This document shows positions 1 through 9,114 of a stretch of DNA of 64,000 nucleotides, piece after piece. Numbering within the stretch: the stretch's first letter is position 1; each line of letters starts with the position of its first letter. The notes beneath the pieces are model-generated. The model was not told where the DNA came from. It searched no databases and worked only from the letters and a program-made list of their open reading frames with translations. Made by a program: the position numbers and the translations under genes. Origin of the DNA: Corynebacterium sp. HMSC036D02 (GTDB lineage: Bacteria > Actinomycetota > Actinomycetes > Mycobacteriales > Mycobacteriaceae); assembly GCF_001836165.1 (NCBI RefSeq), contig NZ_KV827680.1, positions 1 through 64,000 on the forward strand, written 5' to 3'.

Positions 1-46
1 ACACACAGCAGAAACAGAAAGGACAGCGCCACCCCTCAAAACACAC

Positions 47-186
47 CGAAACCCGCCAACCACAACCAGGTTGACGGGGATACCGGCGATCCCTAGCCAC
101 GATTCACGCGCTTCCCACTGGGGGTTAAGCCCTTAAAGGGCGAAACCCGCCAACCGGATGAAGGTTGACGGGTACTCCGGCGATCC
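47..186. repeat. Pair of 46-nt direct repeats, each a hairpin
   Basis: Two gap-free copies at 47-92 and 141-186 share CGAAACCCGCCAACC, then after 7 variable bases GGTTGACGGG, then after 4 variable bases CCGGCGATCC. Each folds as a 10-bp stem, CCCGCCAACC against GGTTGACGGG. The one non-Watson-Crick position is C-A on the plus strand but becomes a G-U wobble in minus-strand RNA, so the hairpin is better formed when transcribed from the minus strand. They lie downstream of the minus-strand gene that ends at 276 and could be tandem terminators or processed RNA structures. The rest of 1-275 shows no gene. Confidence 0.7.
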
Positions 187-275
187 TGGAGGGCGCGTCT
201 CCCTATCCATACAGGCCAGCGGACACCGGGATATGCGGATGGTTTAACGTGACGTGAGGATTCGGGTGGGCACGG

Positions 276-959
276 CTAGCGCGGCGCAAAGGCCCTGTAG
301 TCAGCGGGGCTGGCGCCTGCTTCGATGGCGCGCTCGGCGGCCTTGAGGAAATCGGACACTACCTTGCGGTCATCGAGGTTGCGGCCAGAGATTGATAGAC
401 GGACAGTGTTACCGCGCTGCGCGGAGCGCTCCGCGGCGCGAATAATATTGCGGCGCCACCACTTGGCCGAACCGAAGCCCTCGCCAAAAGACAGGTTGCG
501 GGCTTGGTGGAGCTCGCCGGTGCGCAGGTCATGGATGCCACGGGTGGAGGCAGCAAAGTCGAAATCAAACTCGGGAAGGACTTCTAGTGTTCCCTCCGAC
601 ATGCGCCAGCGCGGTGGTGCAAAAATAGTCGGCTCAAAGCCGATTCTGGCCATCTGCCGCGTCGCGCCCTTGAGGCGCAGACGCGCCTCGTGCGCATCCA
701 GGTTTGCGAATTCCGCACGACGACCCTGCACGGCTTGATCAAAGCCGTTGAGGATGAGCACTCGGCCTGACTCTGCCTGCTCACGCAACCACGAGCGCGT
801 CGACTCATCCTTAGCTAGGTGCCAATTGCCATCGATGTGGGGTGCCACCAGCAAGGAAACAGGAACGTTTGCTTTGTCGAACTGCATGAGCAGATCTGAG
901 GCTTGGCTTCGGGTGTCGTCGAAGATACTGGAAATCGAAACCAGAAGGTGGCCATGCAT
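276..959 (-). CDS. DUF2334-type polysaccharide deacetylase-like protein
   Basis: The product is a cytoplasmic protein of about 227 residues that resembles the DUF2334 group of polysaccharide-deacetylase-fold proteins. It begins MHGHLLVSISSIFDD, has an N-terminal S-I-F-D-D segment where this fold places its metal-binding acidic residues, and a central FAPPRWRMS segment. No signal peptide or membrane segment is visible. I chose the ATG at 959 because a GATAAT hexamer preceded by TG lies 7 nt upstream (967-972), which fits a leaderless mRNA; an in-frame upstream extension to 1058 lacks such support. Substrate and role are unknown. Confidence 0.7.
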   Translation of the reverse strand: MHGHLLVSISSIFDDTRSQASDLLMQFDKANVPVSLLVAPHIDGNWHLAKDESTRSWLREQAESGRVLILNGFDQAVQGRRAEFANLDAHEARLRLKGATRQMARIGFEPTIFAPPRWRMSEGTLEVLPEFDFDFAASTRGIHDLRTGELHQARNLSFGEGFGSAKWWRRNIIRAAERSAQRGNTVRLSISGRNLDDRKVVSDFLKAAERAIEAGASPADYRAFAPR

Positions 960-966
960 AAGAAGA

Positions 967-972
967 ATTATC
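967..972 (-). promoter_or_regulatory. -10 element of leaderless promoter for the DUF2334-type gene
   Basis: GATAAT on the minus strand, preceded by TGC, ends 7 nt before the ATG at 959. No Shine-Dalgarno sequence is present. Confidence 0.5.
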
Positions 973-1067
973 GCACAGCCACCGCCCCGGCGCGCGCTGA
1001 AGGAGATTCGGCGCTCCCCCACATGGGCAGCGTGTAGCTGATTAGCCACACAGCGCACGCGGCAAGC

Positions 1068-3176
1068 CTAAGACTCAGCACCCGTGGCCTGGTTAATCAG
1101 CCACGCATACTCGAATGCCGCCTGCCGCCACTTGGCGTAGCGTCCGGACACACCACCATGACCGGCGGCCATCTCAGTCTTGAGGAGGAATTCGCCGCCG
1201 GTGGCGACGTCGCGAAGCTTGGCCACCCACTTCGCCGGCTCGACATACAGCACGCGGGTGTCATTAAGCGAGGTCAACGCCAGAATATTCGGATACTCCT
1301 GCGGCGCGATGTTCTCGTACGGCGCATAGGAGGCCATGTAGTCGTAGACCTCCGGATCGTGGTACGGGTCGCCCCATTCCTCCCACTCCACCACCGTGAG
1401 CGGCAGCTCCGGCATGAGAATCGAGGTCAGCGGATCCACAAAGGGCACGTTAGCCTCGATGGCCTTGAACCTATCCGGCGCCATGTTCGCCACCGCGCCC
1501 ATGAGCAGGCCACCGGCGGAACCGCCTTCAGCCACCAAGGTCTCCGGCGTGGTCACCCGGCGCGCGATGAGGTCATCAGCCACCGCGATGAAGTCAGTAA
1601 ACGTGTTCTTCTTAGCCAGCATCTTGCCGTCGTCGTACCAGTTGCGGCCCATCTCACCGCCGCCGCGCACGTGCGCCATGGCAAAGATCATGCCGCGGTC
1701 CATAAGAGACAAACGGAAGACCGAGAAGTACGGGTCCATATTCGCCTCATAGGAGCCGTAGCCATAAAGCAACGTCGGGTTCGGCTGCGTGCGGTCCAAG
1801 TCCGCGCGGTGCACGATGGACACCGGCACCTTCCTCCCATCGGGAGCTTCAGACCACACACGGTAGGCCACGTACTCATCCTTGTCATAGCCGCCCGGAA
1901 CTTCCTGCTCCTTGAGAAGCGTGTACTCGCCAGTGGCCACGCGGTAGTCAAAGAGCTGTGCCGGCTGGATGAAGGAGGTATAGCTCACGCGCAGCACCGG
2001 TGCATCCCACTCCGGGTTGCCGGCCACGCCAACGGTGTAGAGCTCCTCGTTGAAGTGGATCTCGCTAAGAGAGGACCAGCCTTCACGCACGTCCATCACC
2101 GCGGCACGGCCAATGCCGCCGCGGCGATAGCCCACGACGATTTGGTCGCGGTAGCAATCCACGCCCTCAATGCGCACTGTGTCATCATGCGGCATGAGGA
2201 GGGTGAGTTCATCTAGGGCAGGCAGATCCTCAGTAACCGGACAGTAGCCCAACGCAAAGTTGGGGCCGGTGGCATTGTGCGTGACCACCCAATAATCGGT
2301 ACCTGCCACCACGGCGTGGTCGACGTCGTAGTCCACGCCGGCCTCGCGCTCCCAGAGGCAGCGGAACTCCCCTTCCGGATTATCCTGCTCGAGCACCCAC
2401 ACCTCATTCGTCGTCTTCGAGCCGGAGACAATCATGATGTACTTCTCGCTGCGGGTCGTGCCCACGCCAATGCCGAAACGCGAATCCTCCTCGCGCATGA
2501 CCACGACGTCCTCCGACTGCGGGGTGCCCACGCGGTGGCGCCACACGGTGTCCGGCCGCCATGCGTCATCCACGGTGGTGTAGAAGATGAACTCCTCCCC
2601 CACCCACGTCGCGCCGTAGAAGATGCCTTCCAAGCGGTCCTCCAACAGCTCACCAGTGCGCAGATCCTTGATAAACAGCTCAAAGCGCTCGTCCCCAGCC
2701 ACGTCGACCGAATAGGCCAACAAATCACCGGAATCGCTCACCGTGGACGCACCCAAGGCGAAGAACTCGTGGCCTTCGGCGAGCGCGTTGACGTCGAGAA
2801 GCACCTGCTCCCCGTCGGGAGCGCCTTCCTCCGGAATGGTCGGCGGCGTCCACGGATCAGAGCCTTCCGACACCGGGATGCGGCAGCTGTAGCCGTACTC
2901 CTTGCCCTCCTCAGTGCGGCCGTAGTACCAGTACTTGCCGCGGCGCTGGGGCACGGACATGTCCGTCTGCTTGATGCGGGACTTGACCTCGGAGAAGATG
3001 TTCTCCGTCAGGGTCTCCAGGTGCGCGGTGCGCTCCTTGGTGTAGGCGTTTTCCGCCTCAAGGTACTCGCGGGTCTCCGGGGCGTCTTTCTCACGCAGCC
3101 ACTCGTAGTCATCGACGAAGCTGCGGCCGTGGAACTCTCGCGTGATGGGCCGCTTGGCAGCAATCGGGGCGTTCAT
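1068..3176 (-). CDS. ptrB: Oligopeptidase B (protease II, S9 family)
   Basis: This 702-residue protein is a serine peptidase of the prolyl oligopeptidase family, expected to cleave small peptides after basic residues in the cytoplasm. The N-terminal half (about 1-430) corresponds to the propeller domain. The C-terminal alpha/beta hydrolase carries GGSAGG with nucleophile Ser553, Asp639 in LNDTRV and His673 in AAGHGG. HVRGGGEMGRNWYDDGK (from 502) is a family hallmark. The start is firm: AAGGAGG sits 5 nt upstream of the ATG and overlaps the purC stop, 9 bp away, so the gene is co-transcribed with purC. Length is normal for the family. Confidence 0.93.
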   Translation of the reverse strand: MNAPIAAKRPITREFHGRSFVDDYEWLREKDAPETREYLEAENAYTKERTAHLETLTENIFSEVKSRIKQTDMSVPQRRGKYWYYGRTEEGKEYGYSCRIPVSEGSDPWTPPTIPEEGAPDGEQVLLDVNALAEGHEFFALGASTVSDSGDLLAYSVDVAGDERFELFIKDLRTGELLEDRLEGIFYGATWVGEEFIFYTTVDDAWRPDTVWRHRVGTPQSEDVVVMREEDSRFGIGVGTTRSEKYIMIVSGSKTTNEVWVLEQDNPEGEFRCLWEREAGVDYDVDHAVVAGTDYWVVTHNATGPNFALGYCPVTEDLPALDELTLLMPHDDTVRIEGVDCYRDQIVVGYRRGGIGRAAVMDVREGWSSLSEIHFNEELYTVGVAGNPEWDAPVLRVSYTSFIQPAQLFDYRVATGEYTLLKEQEVPGGYDKDEYVAYRVWSEAPDGRKVPVSIVHRADLDRTQPNPTLLYGYGSYEANMDPYFSVFRLSLMDRGMIFAMAHVRGGGEMGRNWYDDGKMLAKKNTFTDFIAVADDLIARRVTTPETLVAEGGSAGGLLMGAVANMAPDRFKAIEANVPFVDPLTSILMPELPLTVVEWEEWGDPYHDPEVYDYMASYAPYENIAPQEYPNILALTSLNDTRVLYVEPAKWVAKLRDVATGGEFLLKTEMAAGHGGVSGRYAKWRQAAFEYAWLINQATGAES

Positions 3177-3185
3177 TCAGCCTCC

Positions 3186-4043
3186 TTAAAAAGTGGTTCC
3201 GGACAGGCGTTCAAAGGCCTCAACATAACGCGCGCGGGTGGCCTGGACAACGTCGTCTGGCAGGCGCGGCGGCGTGGACTCCTTGTCCCACCCGGAGTTG
3301 GTGAGCCAATCGCGCACGTACTGCTTATCAAAGGAAGGCTGGACCTTGCCTTCCTCATAGGTATCGGCCGGCCAGTAGCGCGAGGAGTCCGGGGTGAGGA
3401 CTTCATCGGCCAAGACCAAGGTGCCGTGCTTGTCGACGCCAAACTCGAACTTCGTATCCGCCAAAATAATGCCCTTCTCCTCCGCCAGTGCGGCGGCCGT
3501 GGCGTAGATGCGCAGGGTGGCATCGCGCAGCTCCTCGGCGCGTTCGCGGCCGAGCTTCTCCACGACGACATCGAAGGAAACATTCTCATCGTGGTCGCCC
3601 TGCTCCGCCTTAGTGGCTGGGGTAAAGATGGGCTCGGGCAGGCGGGAAGCTTCGGTCAGCCCCTCGGGCAGCTCGACGCCGCACACGCTGCCGGATGCCT
3701 TGTATTCCTTCAGCCCGGAGCCGGTGAGGTAGCCGCGGGCGACGCACTCGAAGGGCAGCATGTCGAGCTTCTGCACGACCATGGCGCGTCCGAGGACTTC
3801 TTCGGGAATGCGCTCATCATCGAGCGGGCCGGCGAGGTGGTTCGGGAAGTCAATGGCATCGAAGAAGAACTTCGAGGTCGCCGTGAGCACGCGGCCCTTG
3901 TCCGGAATGGCGGGCTCAAGGGCGTGGTCATAGGCGGAAATGCGGTCGGAGACCACCATGAGCAGGGTATTGCCGTCGATTTCGTAGATATCGCGCACCT
4001 TGCCGGAGGCGATGTGGGCATAGGAAGAAAGTTCTGGACGCAT
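3186..4043 (-). CDS. purC: Phosphoribosylaminoimidazole-succinocarboxamide synthase
   Basis: SAICAR synthase joins CAIR and aspartate with ATP in purine synthesis. The 285-residue product begins [20 protein letters not shown], containing the GKVRD(I/L)Y signature of the family, and continues with SDRISAYD and the long actinobacterial form of the central domain. An ATG three codons upstream (4052) is possible, but the start at 4043 has TAGGAT exactly 7 nt upstream (4051-4056), which fits leaderless initiation. It is the first gene of a purC-ptrB unit and lies next to purB and purD on the same strand. Confidence 0.93.
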   Translation of the reverse strand: MRPELSSYAHIASGKVRDIYEIDGNTLLMVVSDRISAYDHALEPAIPDKGRVLTATSKFFFDAIDFPNHLAGPLDDERIPEEVLGRAMVVQKLDMLPFECVARGYLTGSGLKEYKASGSVCGVELPEGLTEASRLPEPIFTPATKAEQGDHDENVSFDVVVEKLGRERAEELRDATLRIYATAAALAEEKGIILADTKFEFGVDKHGTLVLADEVLTPDSSRYWPADTYEEGKVQPSFDKQYVRDWLTNSGWDKESTPPRLPDDVVQATRARYVEAFERLSGTTF

Positions 4044-4050
4044 GACATAC

Positions 4051-4056
4051 ATCCTA
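4051..4056 (-). promoter_or_regulatory. -10 element of leaderless purC promoter
   Basis: TAGGAT on the minus strand ends 7 nt before the purC ATG at 4043, with no ribosome binding site. Confidence 0.55.
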
Positions 4057-4222
4057 GACCCGTCTAGGCTGCTTCAAGATACATCCCAAACTTGGGGAGT
4101 AAGGCCTGCGCAGCATCGGTGTACAAGAAGGAATCCCGCCGGCACCGGCGCTACCGGTTCAATGCATCCCCAGAATGGTCTAAAAGCTAGTGTTGGGTAG
4201 CCCGGGGATGTTGATAGAAGGT

Positions 4223-4281
4223 CGTTTCGATCAAATAAGGACGAGAAAACTCAATCTGGGCAACCTTATTTGATCGAAACG
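4223..4281. repeat. Perfect 18-bp inverted repeat (hairpin 1)
   Basis: Arms 4223-4240 and 4264-4281 are perfectly complementary over 18 bp (CGTTTCGATCAAATAAGG) around a 23-nt loop that contains GAAAACTC. It lies in the 368-bp gene-free stretch between the purB stop and the purC start. There is no U-run on either side typical of an intrinsic terminator. Function is unknown; a terminator, RNA processing site or DNA palindrome are all possible. Confidence 0.85.
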
Positions 4282-4297
4282 TACATGGACCGGGCCA

Positions 4298-4371
4298 GCG
4301 CGGTACGTTTTCGTAAATAGAGCGCCGAAAACTCGCGTTTGAGAGGGCTTGTCTGCGAAAACGTACCGCGC
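4298..4371. repeat. Perfect 16-bp inverted repeat (hairpin 2)
   Basis: Arms 4298-4313 and 4356-4371 pair perfectly over 16 bp (GCGCGGTACGTTTTCG). The 42-nt loop again contains GAAAACTC, as does the loop of the neighbouring repeat 17 bp away, which suggests that the two are related. Beyond these repeats and the purC -10, the rest of 4044-4411 shows no coding potential that I accept. Confidence 0.85.
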
Positions 4372-4411
4372 CGGGTCGCCCCAGCTCACCGGATACCCCC
4401 AGGCGCGTGAG

Positions 4412-5851
4412 CTAGAGGATTTCGCCCGGGGTGTAGGCCGCGGCCTTCGGGTGCTGGTCAACAATCGCCTTGATGCGGCCCAGAATCTGGCTCACCTGCG
4501 ACTCGGCAGCACCGATGAAGGCGTGCTTGTCCGACAGCGCGGCCTCGAGGGCGGTGGCATCGAGCGGCAGGCGCTCGTCGGCAGCTAGGCGCTCGATAAG
4601 GTCCTGCTCCCCGCCATTCTCACGCATGTTGAGCGCCACGGCGACGGCATTTTCCTTAATAACCTCGTGCGCGGTCTCACGGCCCACGCCCGCGCGCACC
4701 GCCGCCATGAGGATGCGGGTGGTGGCGAGGAAGGGCAGGTAGCGCTCTAGCTCACGGTCGATCATCGCCGGGAAGGCACCGAATTCTGCCAGCACGGTGA
4801 GGAAGGTTTCAAACATGCCGTCAATGGCAAAGAAAGCATCCGGCAGTGCCACGCGGCGCACCACCGAGCAGAACACGTCGCCCTCGTTCCACTGCTGGCC
4901 GGACAGGTCCGCCACCATCGTCAGGTAGCCGCGCAGGATGACCTGGAAGCCACCGACGCGCTCGCAGGAGCGGGCATTCATCTTGTGCGGCATCGCGGAG
5001 GAACCAACCTGGCCCTCCTTGAAGCCTTCAGTCACGGTTTCGTTGCCAGCCATGAGGCGAATGGTCGTGGCCAGCGAGGACGGCGCAGCACCGAGCTCCA
5101 CCAGCGCGGACACAGCATCAAAGTCGAGGGAGCGCGGGTAGACCTGCCCCACCGAGTTGAAGACGCGGGAGAAGCCTAGGTGATCCGCAATGCGGGTCTC
5201 CAGCGCCGCGAGCTTGTCTTCGGAGCCGCCCATCAGGTCGAGCATGTCCTGCGAGGTGCCCATCGGGCCCTTGATGCCGCGCAGCGGGTAGCGGCTCAGC
5301 AGGGATTCCACGCGCTCGATGCCCAGCAGCAGCTCGTCGGCAGCGGACGCGAAACGCTTACCCAGGGTCGTGGCCTGAGCGGCGACGTTGTGGGAACGGC
5401 CGGCCATCACCAGCGTCTGGTACTGCGCGGCACGCTCACCGATGCGTGAGACCACCGCGATGGCTTTATCACGGGTCAGCTCCAAAGAACGCAGAATCTG
5501 CAGCTGCTCCACGTTCTCCGTCAGGTCACGCGATGTCATCCCCTTGTGGATGTGCTCGCAGCCGGCCAGGGCGTTGAACTCCTCGATGCGCGCCTTGACG
5601 TCGTGGCGCGTCACGCGCTCACGCTCCGCGATGGAGGCGAGATCTACGTTCTCAACCTGCGCCTCGTAGGCGGCGATAGCCGAGGCAGGGATGTCGACGC
5701 CAAGATCCTTCTGCGCCTTCATCACCGCGATCCACAGCTGGCGCTCCAGGATGATCTTGTGTTCTGGGGACCAGATTTCAGCCATCTCTGGGGAAGCGTA
5801 TCGAGCGGACAGGACGTTGGAAATGTTCTTCTTTTCAGCCACGTCGCTCAT
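4412..5851 (-). CDS. purB: Adenylosuccinate lyase
   Basis: This fumarase/aspartase-superfamily lyase acts twice in purine synthesis, splitting SAICAR and adenylosuccinate with release of fumarate. The 479-residue length is normal. The signature loop SSAMPHKMN (284-292) holds the catalytic serine Ser285, and GRSHNVAAQATT supplies the second catalytic histidine at 154. The gene starts 39 bp after the purD stop on the same strand, with only a weak GAGG-like ribosome site, so purD-purB probably form one transcript. Confidence 0.93.
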   Translation of the reverse strand: MSDVAEKKNISNVLSARYASPEMAEIWSPEHKIILERQLWIAVMKAQKDLGVDIPASAIAAYEAQVENVDLASIAERERVTRHDVKARIEEFNALAGCEHIHKGMTSRDLTENVEQLQILRSLELTRDKAIAVVSRIGERAAQYQTLVMAGRSHNVAAQATTLGKRFASAADELLLGIERVESLLSRYPLRGIKGPMGTSQDMLDLMGGSEDKLAALETRIADHLGFSRVFNSVGQVYPRSLDFDAVSALVELGAAPSSLATTIRLMAGNETVTEGFKEGQVGSSAMPHKMNARSCERVGGFQVILRGYLTMVADLSGQQWNEGDVFCSVVRRVALPDAFFAIDGMFETFLTVLAEFGAFPAMIDRELERYLPFLATTRILMAAVRAGVGRETAHEVIKENAVAVALNMRENGGEQDLIERLAADERLPLDATALEAALSDKHAFIGAAESQVSQILGRIKAIVDQHPKAAAYTPGEIL

Positions 5852-5890
5852 TATTCCACGCCTCGCCCCAAAGGAGGCATTATCAGCAGA

Positions 5891-7165
5891 TTAGATGCTG
5901 ATCTGGCCCTTCTCCGCTGGCAGCGCGATGTCTGTGCGGAAGAAGCTGCCCTCCAGCTCGATACCGCCGAGAACCTCGTAGGCGGCGGCGCGGGCATCGG
6001 CGAGGGTGGCACCACGGCCGAGAACGTTGAGGACGCGCCCACCGTTGGAGACGTAGCCGCCCTCCCCCGTGGTGGTGCCGGCATGGAGGATCCGGGTGGG
6101 ATCATCAAGATCCGAGGAGGTAATCGGATCGCCCTTGCGCGGCGAAGCCGGGTAGCCCTCGGCGGCCAGCACCACGGTGACGGCATAGCCGTCTTCCCAC
6201 TCCAGCGGCGCCAGCTCCGCTAGCTGTCCGGTCGCGGTGGCATTCAAAACCTCACCCAGCGGAGACTTCAGCAAGGCGAGCACCGCCTGCGTTTCCGGGT
6301 CACCGAAGCGGGCATTGAATTCCACCACGGCTGGGCCTTCCTTGCCCCATGCCAGGCCGGCGTACAGCAAGCCAGAGTAGGGAGTGCCACGCTTGACCAT
6401 TTCCTTGGCTACGGGCACGCAGACTTCGTCGACGATGCGCTGGACGCCGTCGGCAGGCAGCCACGGCAGCGGGGTGTAGGCGCCCATGCCGCCGGTGTTG
6501 GGGCCTTCATCGTTGTCATAGGCGCGCTTGTGGTCCTGTGCTGGGAGCAGCGGGACGACGGTCTCACCGTCCACCAAGCAGAACAGGGAGACTTCGGGGC
6601 CGTCGAGGAAGGACTCGAGCAGCACCGGGTTGCCGGCGGCGTGGACGGCGTCGACGTGTGCGCGGGCGTCCTCGCGGGATTCGGTCACCACCACGCCCTT
6701 GCCGCCGGCCAGGCCATCATCCTTGACCACGAAGTGCGGGCCAAAGCGGTCCAGCGCGGCCTCAATGTCCGCATCGCTGGTACCGGGGGCGAGCTGCTCC
6801 GAACGGGCGGTGCGCACACCGGCGGCCGCCATGACATCCTTGGCAAAGGCCTTGGATCCCTCGATCTGTGCCGCGCTTGCCGACGGCCCGAAGACCGCAA
6901 TGCCGCGCTCACGCAGAGCATCCGCCACGCCCTTCACCAGCGGCACCTCCGGCCCGATGACGACCAGATCCGCATCAATATCAACCGCCAGCTCCGTCAT
7001 ACGCGCGGGATCGTCCACCTGGGAATACTCCGGGTGAATAGTGGCTTGCTTGGCATGTGCCGGAGAACCCGGCGCGATGTGCAAATCGGTAACAGAGGGG
7101 TCAGATTTAAGGCCAGTGAGCAGGGCGTGTTCGCGGCCGCCCGAGCCAATAACGAGAATGCGCAT
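5891..7165 (-). CDS. purD: Phosphoribosylamine-glycine ligase
   Basis: GAR synthetase is the second step of purine synthesis, ATP-dependent joining of phosphoribosylamine and glycine. The 424-residue ATP-grasp protein begins [16 protein letters not shown], the classical N-terminus, and contains the GGKGVVV ATP-binding loop and [10 protein letters not shown]. In-frame codons extend upstream to 7225, but the start at 7165 matches the family and has TAAGAT 7 nt before it (7173-7178). It is divergent from the HIT gene with only 34 bp between the start codons. Confidence 0.93.
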   Translation of the reverse strand: MRILVIGSGGREHALLTGLKSDPSVTDLHIAPGSPAHAKQATIHPEYSQVDDPARMTELAVDIDADLVVIGPEVPLVKGVADALRERGIAVFGPSASAAQIEGSKAFAKDVMAAAGVRTARSEQLAPGTSDADIEAALDRFGPHFVVKDDGLAGGKGVVVTESREDARAHVDAVHAAGNPVLLESFLDGPEVSLFCLVDGETVVPLLPAQDHKRAYDNDEGPNTGGMGAYTPLPWLPADGVQRIVDEVCVPVAKEMVKRGTPYSGLLYAGLAWGKEGPAVVEFNARFGDPETQAVLALLKSPLGEVLNATATGQLAELAPLEWEDGYAVTVVLAAEGYPASPRKGDPITSSDLDDPTRILHAGTTTGEGGYVSNGGRVLNVLGRGATLADARAAAYEVLGGIELEGSFFRTDIALPAEKGQISI

Positions 7166-7172
7166 GCCGTCT

Positions 7173-7192
7173 ATCTTAACTGGCGGTAGCCT
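7173..7192. promoter_or_regulatory. Back-to-back -10 elements for purD and the HIT gene
   Basis: On the minus strand TAAGAT (7173-7178) lies 7 nt before the purD ATG. On the plus strand TAGCCT (7187-7192) lies 7 nt before the HIT ATG at 7200. Both fit leaderless transcription from a 34-bp divergent region, so each promoter's -35 region must extend across the other -10 or into the opposite gene. Confidence 0.5.
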
Positions 7193-7199
7193 AGGGGCC

Positions 7200-7628
7200 A
7201 TGTCTTCCGTATTTACAAAGATCATCGAGGGCGAGCTGCCTGCTCGCTTTGTCTACCGCGACGAGAAATGCGTGGCATTTTTGTCCATCGAGCCGCTGCG
7301 TTACGGCCACACCTTGGTGGTGCCGATCGAGGAGGTCGACAAGTGGACTGACCTCGATTCTCAGACTTGGGCACACCTCAATGAGATCGCCCTAGAGATC
7401 GGCGGCGCCATTAAGACGGCCTTTGATACCCCGCGCACCGGCTACATCATTGCTGGCTTCGACGTGCCGCACACTCACATCCACCTCTTCCCCACCGAGA
7501 AGATGGAAGACTACGACTTCGCCAAGGCCTTCGCTGCCGACGCCACCGACCCCGCCGCCATGGACGAGGCCGCCGCGCGCATCCGCCAGCACCTCGGCAC
7601 GGATGAGGACGGCCGCCGCGACAGCTAA
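7200..7628 (+). CDS. HIT family nucleotide-binding hydrolase
   Basis: This 142-residue protein belongs to the histidine triad superfamily of nucleotide hydrolases and transferases. It starts [19 protein letters not shown], typical of HINT/HIT proteins, and carries the active-site triad as HTHIHLFP. The C-terminus is charged (DEDGRRDS). The ATG at 7200 has TAGCCT 7 nt upstream and no Shine-Dalgarno. The physiological substrate cannot be told from sequence. Confidence 0.9.
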   Translation: MSSVFTKIIEGELPARFVYRDEKCVAFLSIEPLRYGHTLVVPIEEVDKWTDLDSQTWAHLNEIALEIGGAIKTAFDTPRTGYIIAGFDVPHTHIHLFPTEKMEDYDFAKAFAADATDPAAMDEAAARIRQHLGTDEDGRRDS

Positions 7629-7646
7629 GAGCTGACTGCTACCTTT

Positions 7647-7667
7647 GGCAGCTAGGCACTAGCTGCC
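7647..7667. terminator. Bidirectional hairpin between the HIT gene and phoS
   Basis: GGCAGCTA (7647-7654) pairs with TAGCTGCC (7660-7667) around a 5-nt loop. The repeat spans the phoS stop codon at 7652-7654 and sits 18 bp after the HIT stop, so it may end both convergent transcripts. Confidence 0.5.
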
Positions 7668-9103
7668 GCCTTGGGGAGGCGGACGGTAAAGACCGATCCG
7701 CTGCCCAGCTCGGAGTCCACGGAGATCGAACCGCCGTGTTGCTCCACGAGTGATTTCACGATGGCCAAGCCCAAGCCCGAGCCACCCGTATCGCGGGTTC
7801 GTGAAGTATCCGCACGGTAGAAGCGCTCAAAGATATGGGCCGCATCTTCGGGGGAGATGCCCTTGCCGTCATCGGCGACGTCGATAAGCACGTGCTCCTC
7901 ATCATCCCGCAGGGTCAGCGTCACCGATGCCTCCTCACCACCGTGGCGGATACCGTTGGACACCAAGTTAAGTAGCACCTGGTGCAGGCGGTCCGCGTCA
8001 CCGTTGACCATCGGAATCCCGGAGGCCTCATTCTTGACGTTGATCGTGCGGCCAGCAAAGGCCGCGCGTGCCGAAGAACCCACGGAAAGCACGAGCTCCA
8101 ACATGTCTACCTCGCGCATATCCAAGCGCGATCCCTCCGCACGCGTCAGGGCGAGCAAGTCCTCCACCAGCAACGACATACGCTGCGATTCGGCGTCGAT
8201 CTTGCTGAAGACAAATTCCGGATCCTTAGTCGCCCCCGAACGGTATAGCTCCGTGTAGCCGCGCAGACTGGTCAGCGGGGTGCGCAATTCATGGGAAGCA
8301 TCGCCGACAAAGCGGCGCATCTGCTGCTCTTTTTCCTGTGCATGGACGACGGAGTTCTGCAACCGCCCCAGCATGACGTTAAGCGCCGCGGCCAGCTGGC
8401 CTACCTCGGTGTGTGGCGGCCACTCCGGCACACGTTTATCCAGGTTGCCGGCCGCGATTTGGGAGGCCGTTTTTTCCACCACGCGCAGCGGACGCAGCGC
8501 CCGGTGAATAAGCCACATGCCTACGAGCGCGATGATGAGCATGACCAGCGCCGCGATAATGACCTGGACCATCGCCAGGCCTTTAAGGATGGAGTTTTCC
8601 GTCGTCATGTCTTTAGCGACAACCACCACGGAGCCATCCGTTTTGAGCTTCGCCACGGCGCGCCATTCGGTTTCGCCCTGAATTGAGCGAACGGTGCTAG
8701 GTTCACCGCCAACGACTACCGAACGAGCATCCGGCAACGCCGCCGTCGGCCGCGTAGTCACCACGGAGCCATCGGGATAATACGCCAGTGCTACATAGTC
8801 CGTCGGGGGGCGGCGGCTCCCGTCCTGCGGCGTGTAGAAAGCCGCGTCGAGGTTGCTGGCCCAAGAACTCAGGGCATCATTCAGCTCGGTGTCCACACGG
8901 GTGTAGAGCACGTTGCGCATGATCGACGAGACCGCCAGGGAGGACATAGCCAGGCCCAGGCCCGAAACCAGCACCATCAGGACGAGCAGCCACGTGCGCA
9001 GGGGCAGCGCTTTAGGGCGCTGCATGCGCCGGCGCAGGGCGCTATTCCGCACCGGCGTGGATCCAGCATCCGGCCCCTGAGGGTTCGCGGTGGATTCGCT
9101 CAT
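7652..9103 (-). CDS. phoS: Sensor histidine kinase, PhoS type
   Basis: The 483-residue membrane kinase partners the response regulator just upstream. It has a basic N-terminus, a first membrane segment near 37-60, an extracellular region of about 115 residues, a second membrane segment near 176-198, a HAMP domain, the H-box DASHELRTPLTSL with phospho-acceptor His271, an N-box LVSNGIRH, and G-boxes DDGKGI and GSGLGLAIV. C. glutamicum has the phosphate-starvation pair PhoS/PhoR in the same pur-pqo neighbourhood, which is why I use the symbol; MprB-like is the fallback. TAGGCT lies 8 nt before the ATG and overlaps the phoR stop, and no ribosome site is evident. Confidence 0.8.
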   Translation of the reverse strand: MSESTANPQGPDAGSTPVRNSALRRRMQRPKALPLRTWLLVLMVLVSGLGLAMSSLAVSSIMRNVLYTRVDTELNDALSSWASNLDAAFYTPQDGSRRPPTDYVALAYYPDGSVVTTRPTAALPDARSVVVGGEPSTVRSIQGETEWRAVAKLKTDGSVVVVAKDMTTENSILKGLAMVQVIIAALVMLIIALVGMWLIHRALRPLRVVEKTASQIAAGNLDKRVPEWPPHTEVGQLAAALNVMLGRLQNSVVHAQEKEQQMRRFVGDASHELRTPLTSLRGYTELYRSGATKDPEFVFSKIDAESQRMSLLVEDLLALTRAEGSRLDMREVDMLELVLSVGSSARAAFAGRTINVKNEASGIPMVNGDADRLHQVLLNLVSNGIRHGGEEASVTLTLRDDEEHVLIDVADDGKGISPEDAAHIFERFYRADTSRTRDTGGSGLGLAIVKSLVEQHGGSISVDSELGSGSVFTVRLPKAAASA

Positions 9104-9114
9104 AGTGAAAAAGC

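Noticed and set aside
2277..4067. A 596-codon plus-strand frame across ptrB and purC.
   Set aside because: It spans two well-supported genes on the other strand, which shows that it is a by-product of base composition.
4231..4464. A short minus-strand frame over the two inverted repeats.
   Set aside because: It overlaps the purB end, has no start signal, and its sequence is explained by the hairpins.
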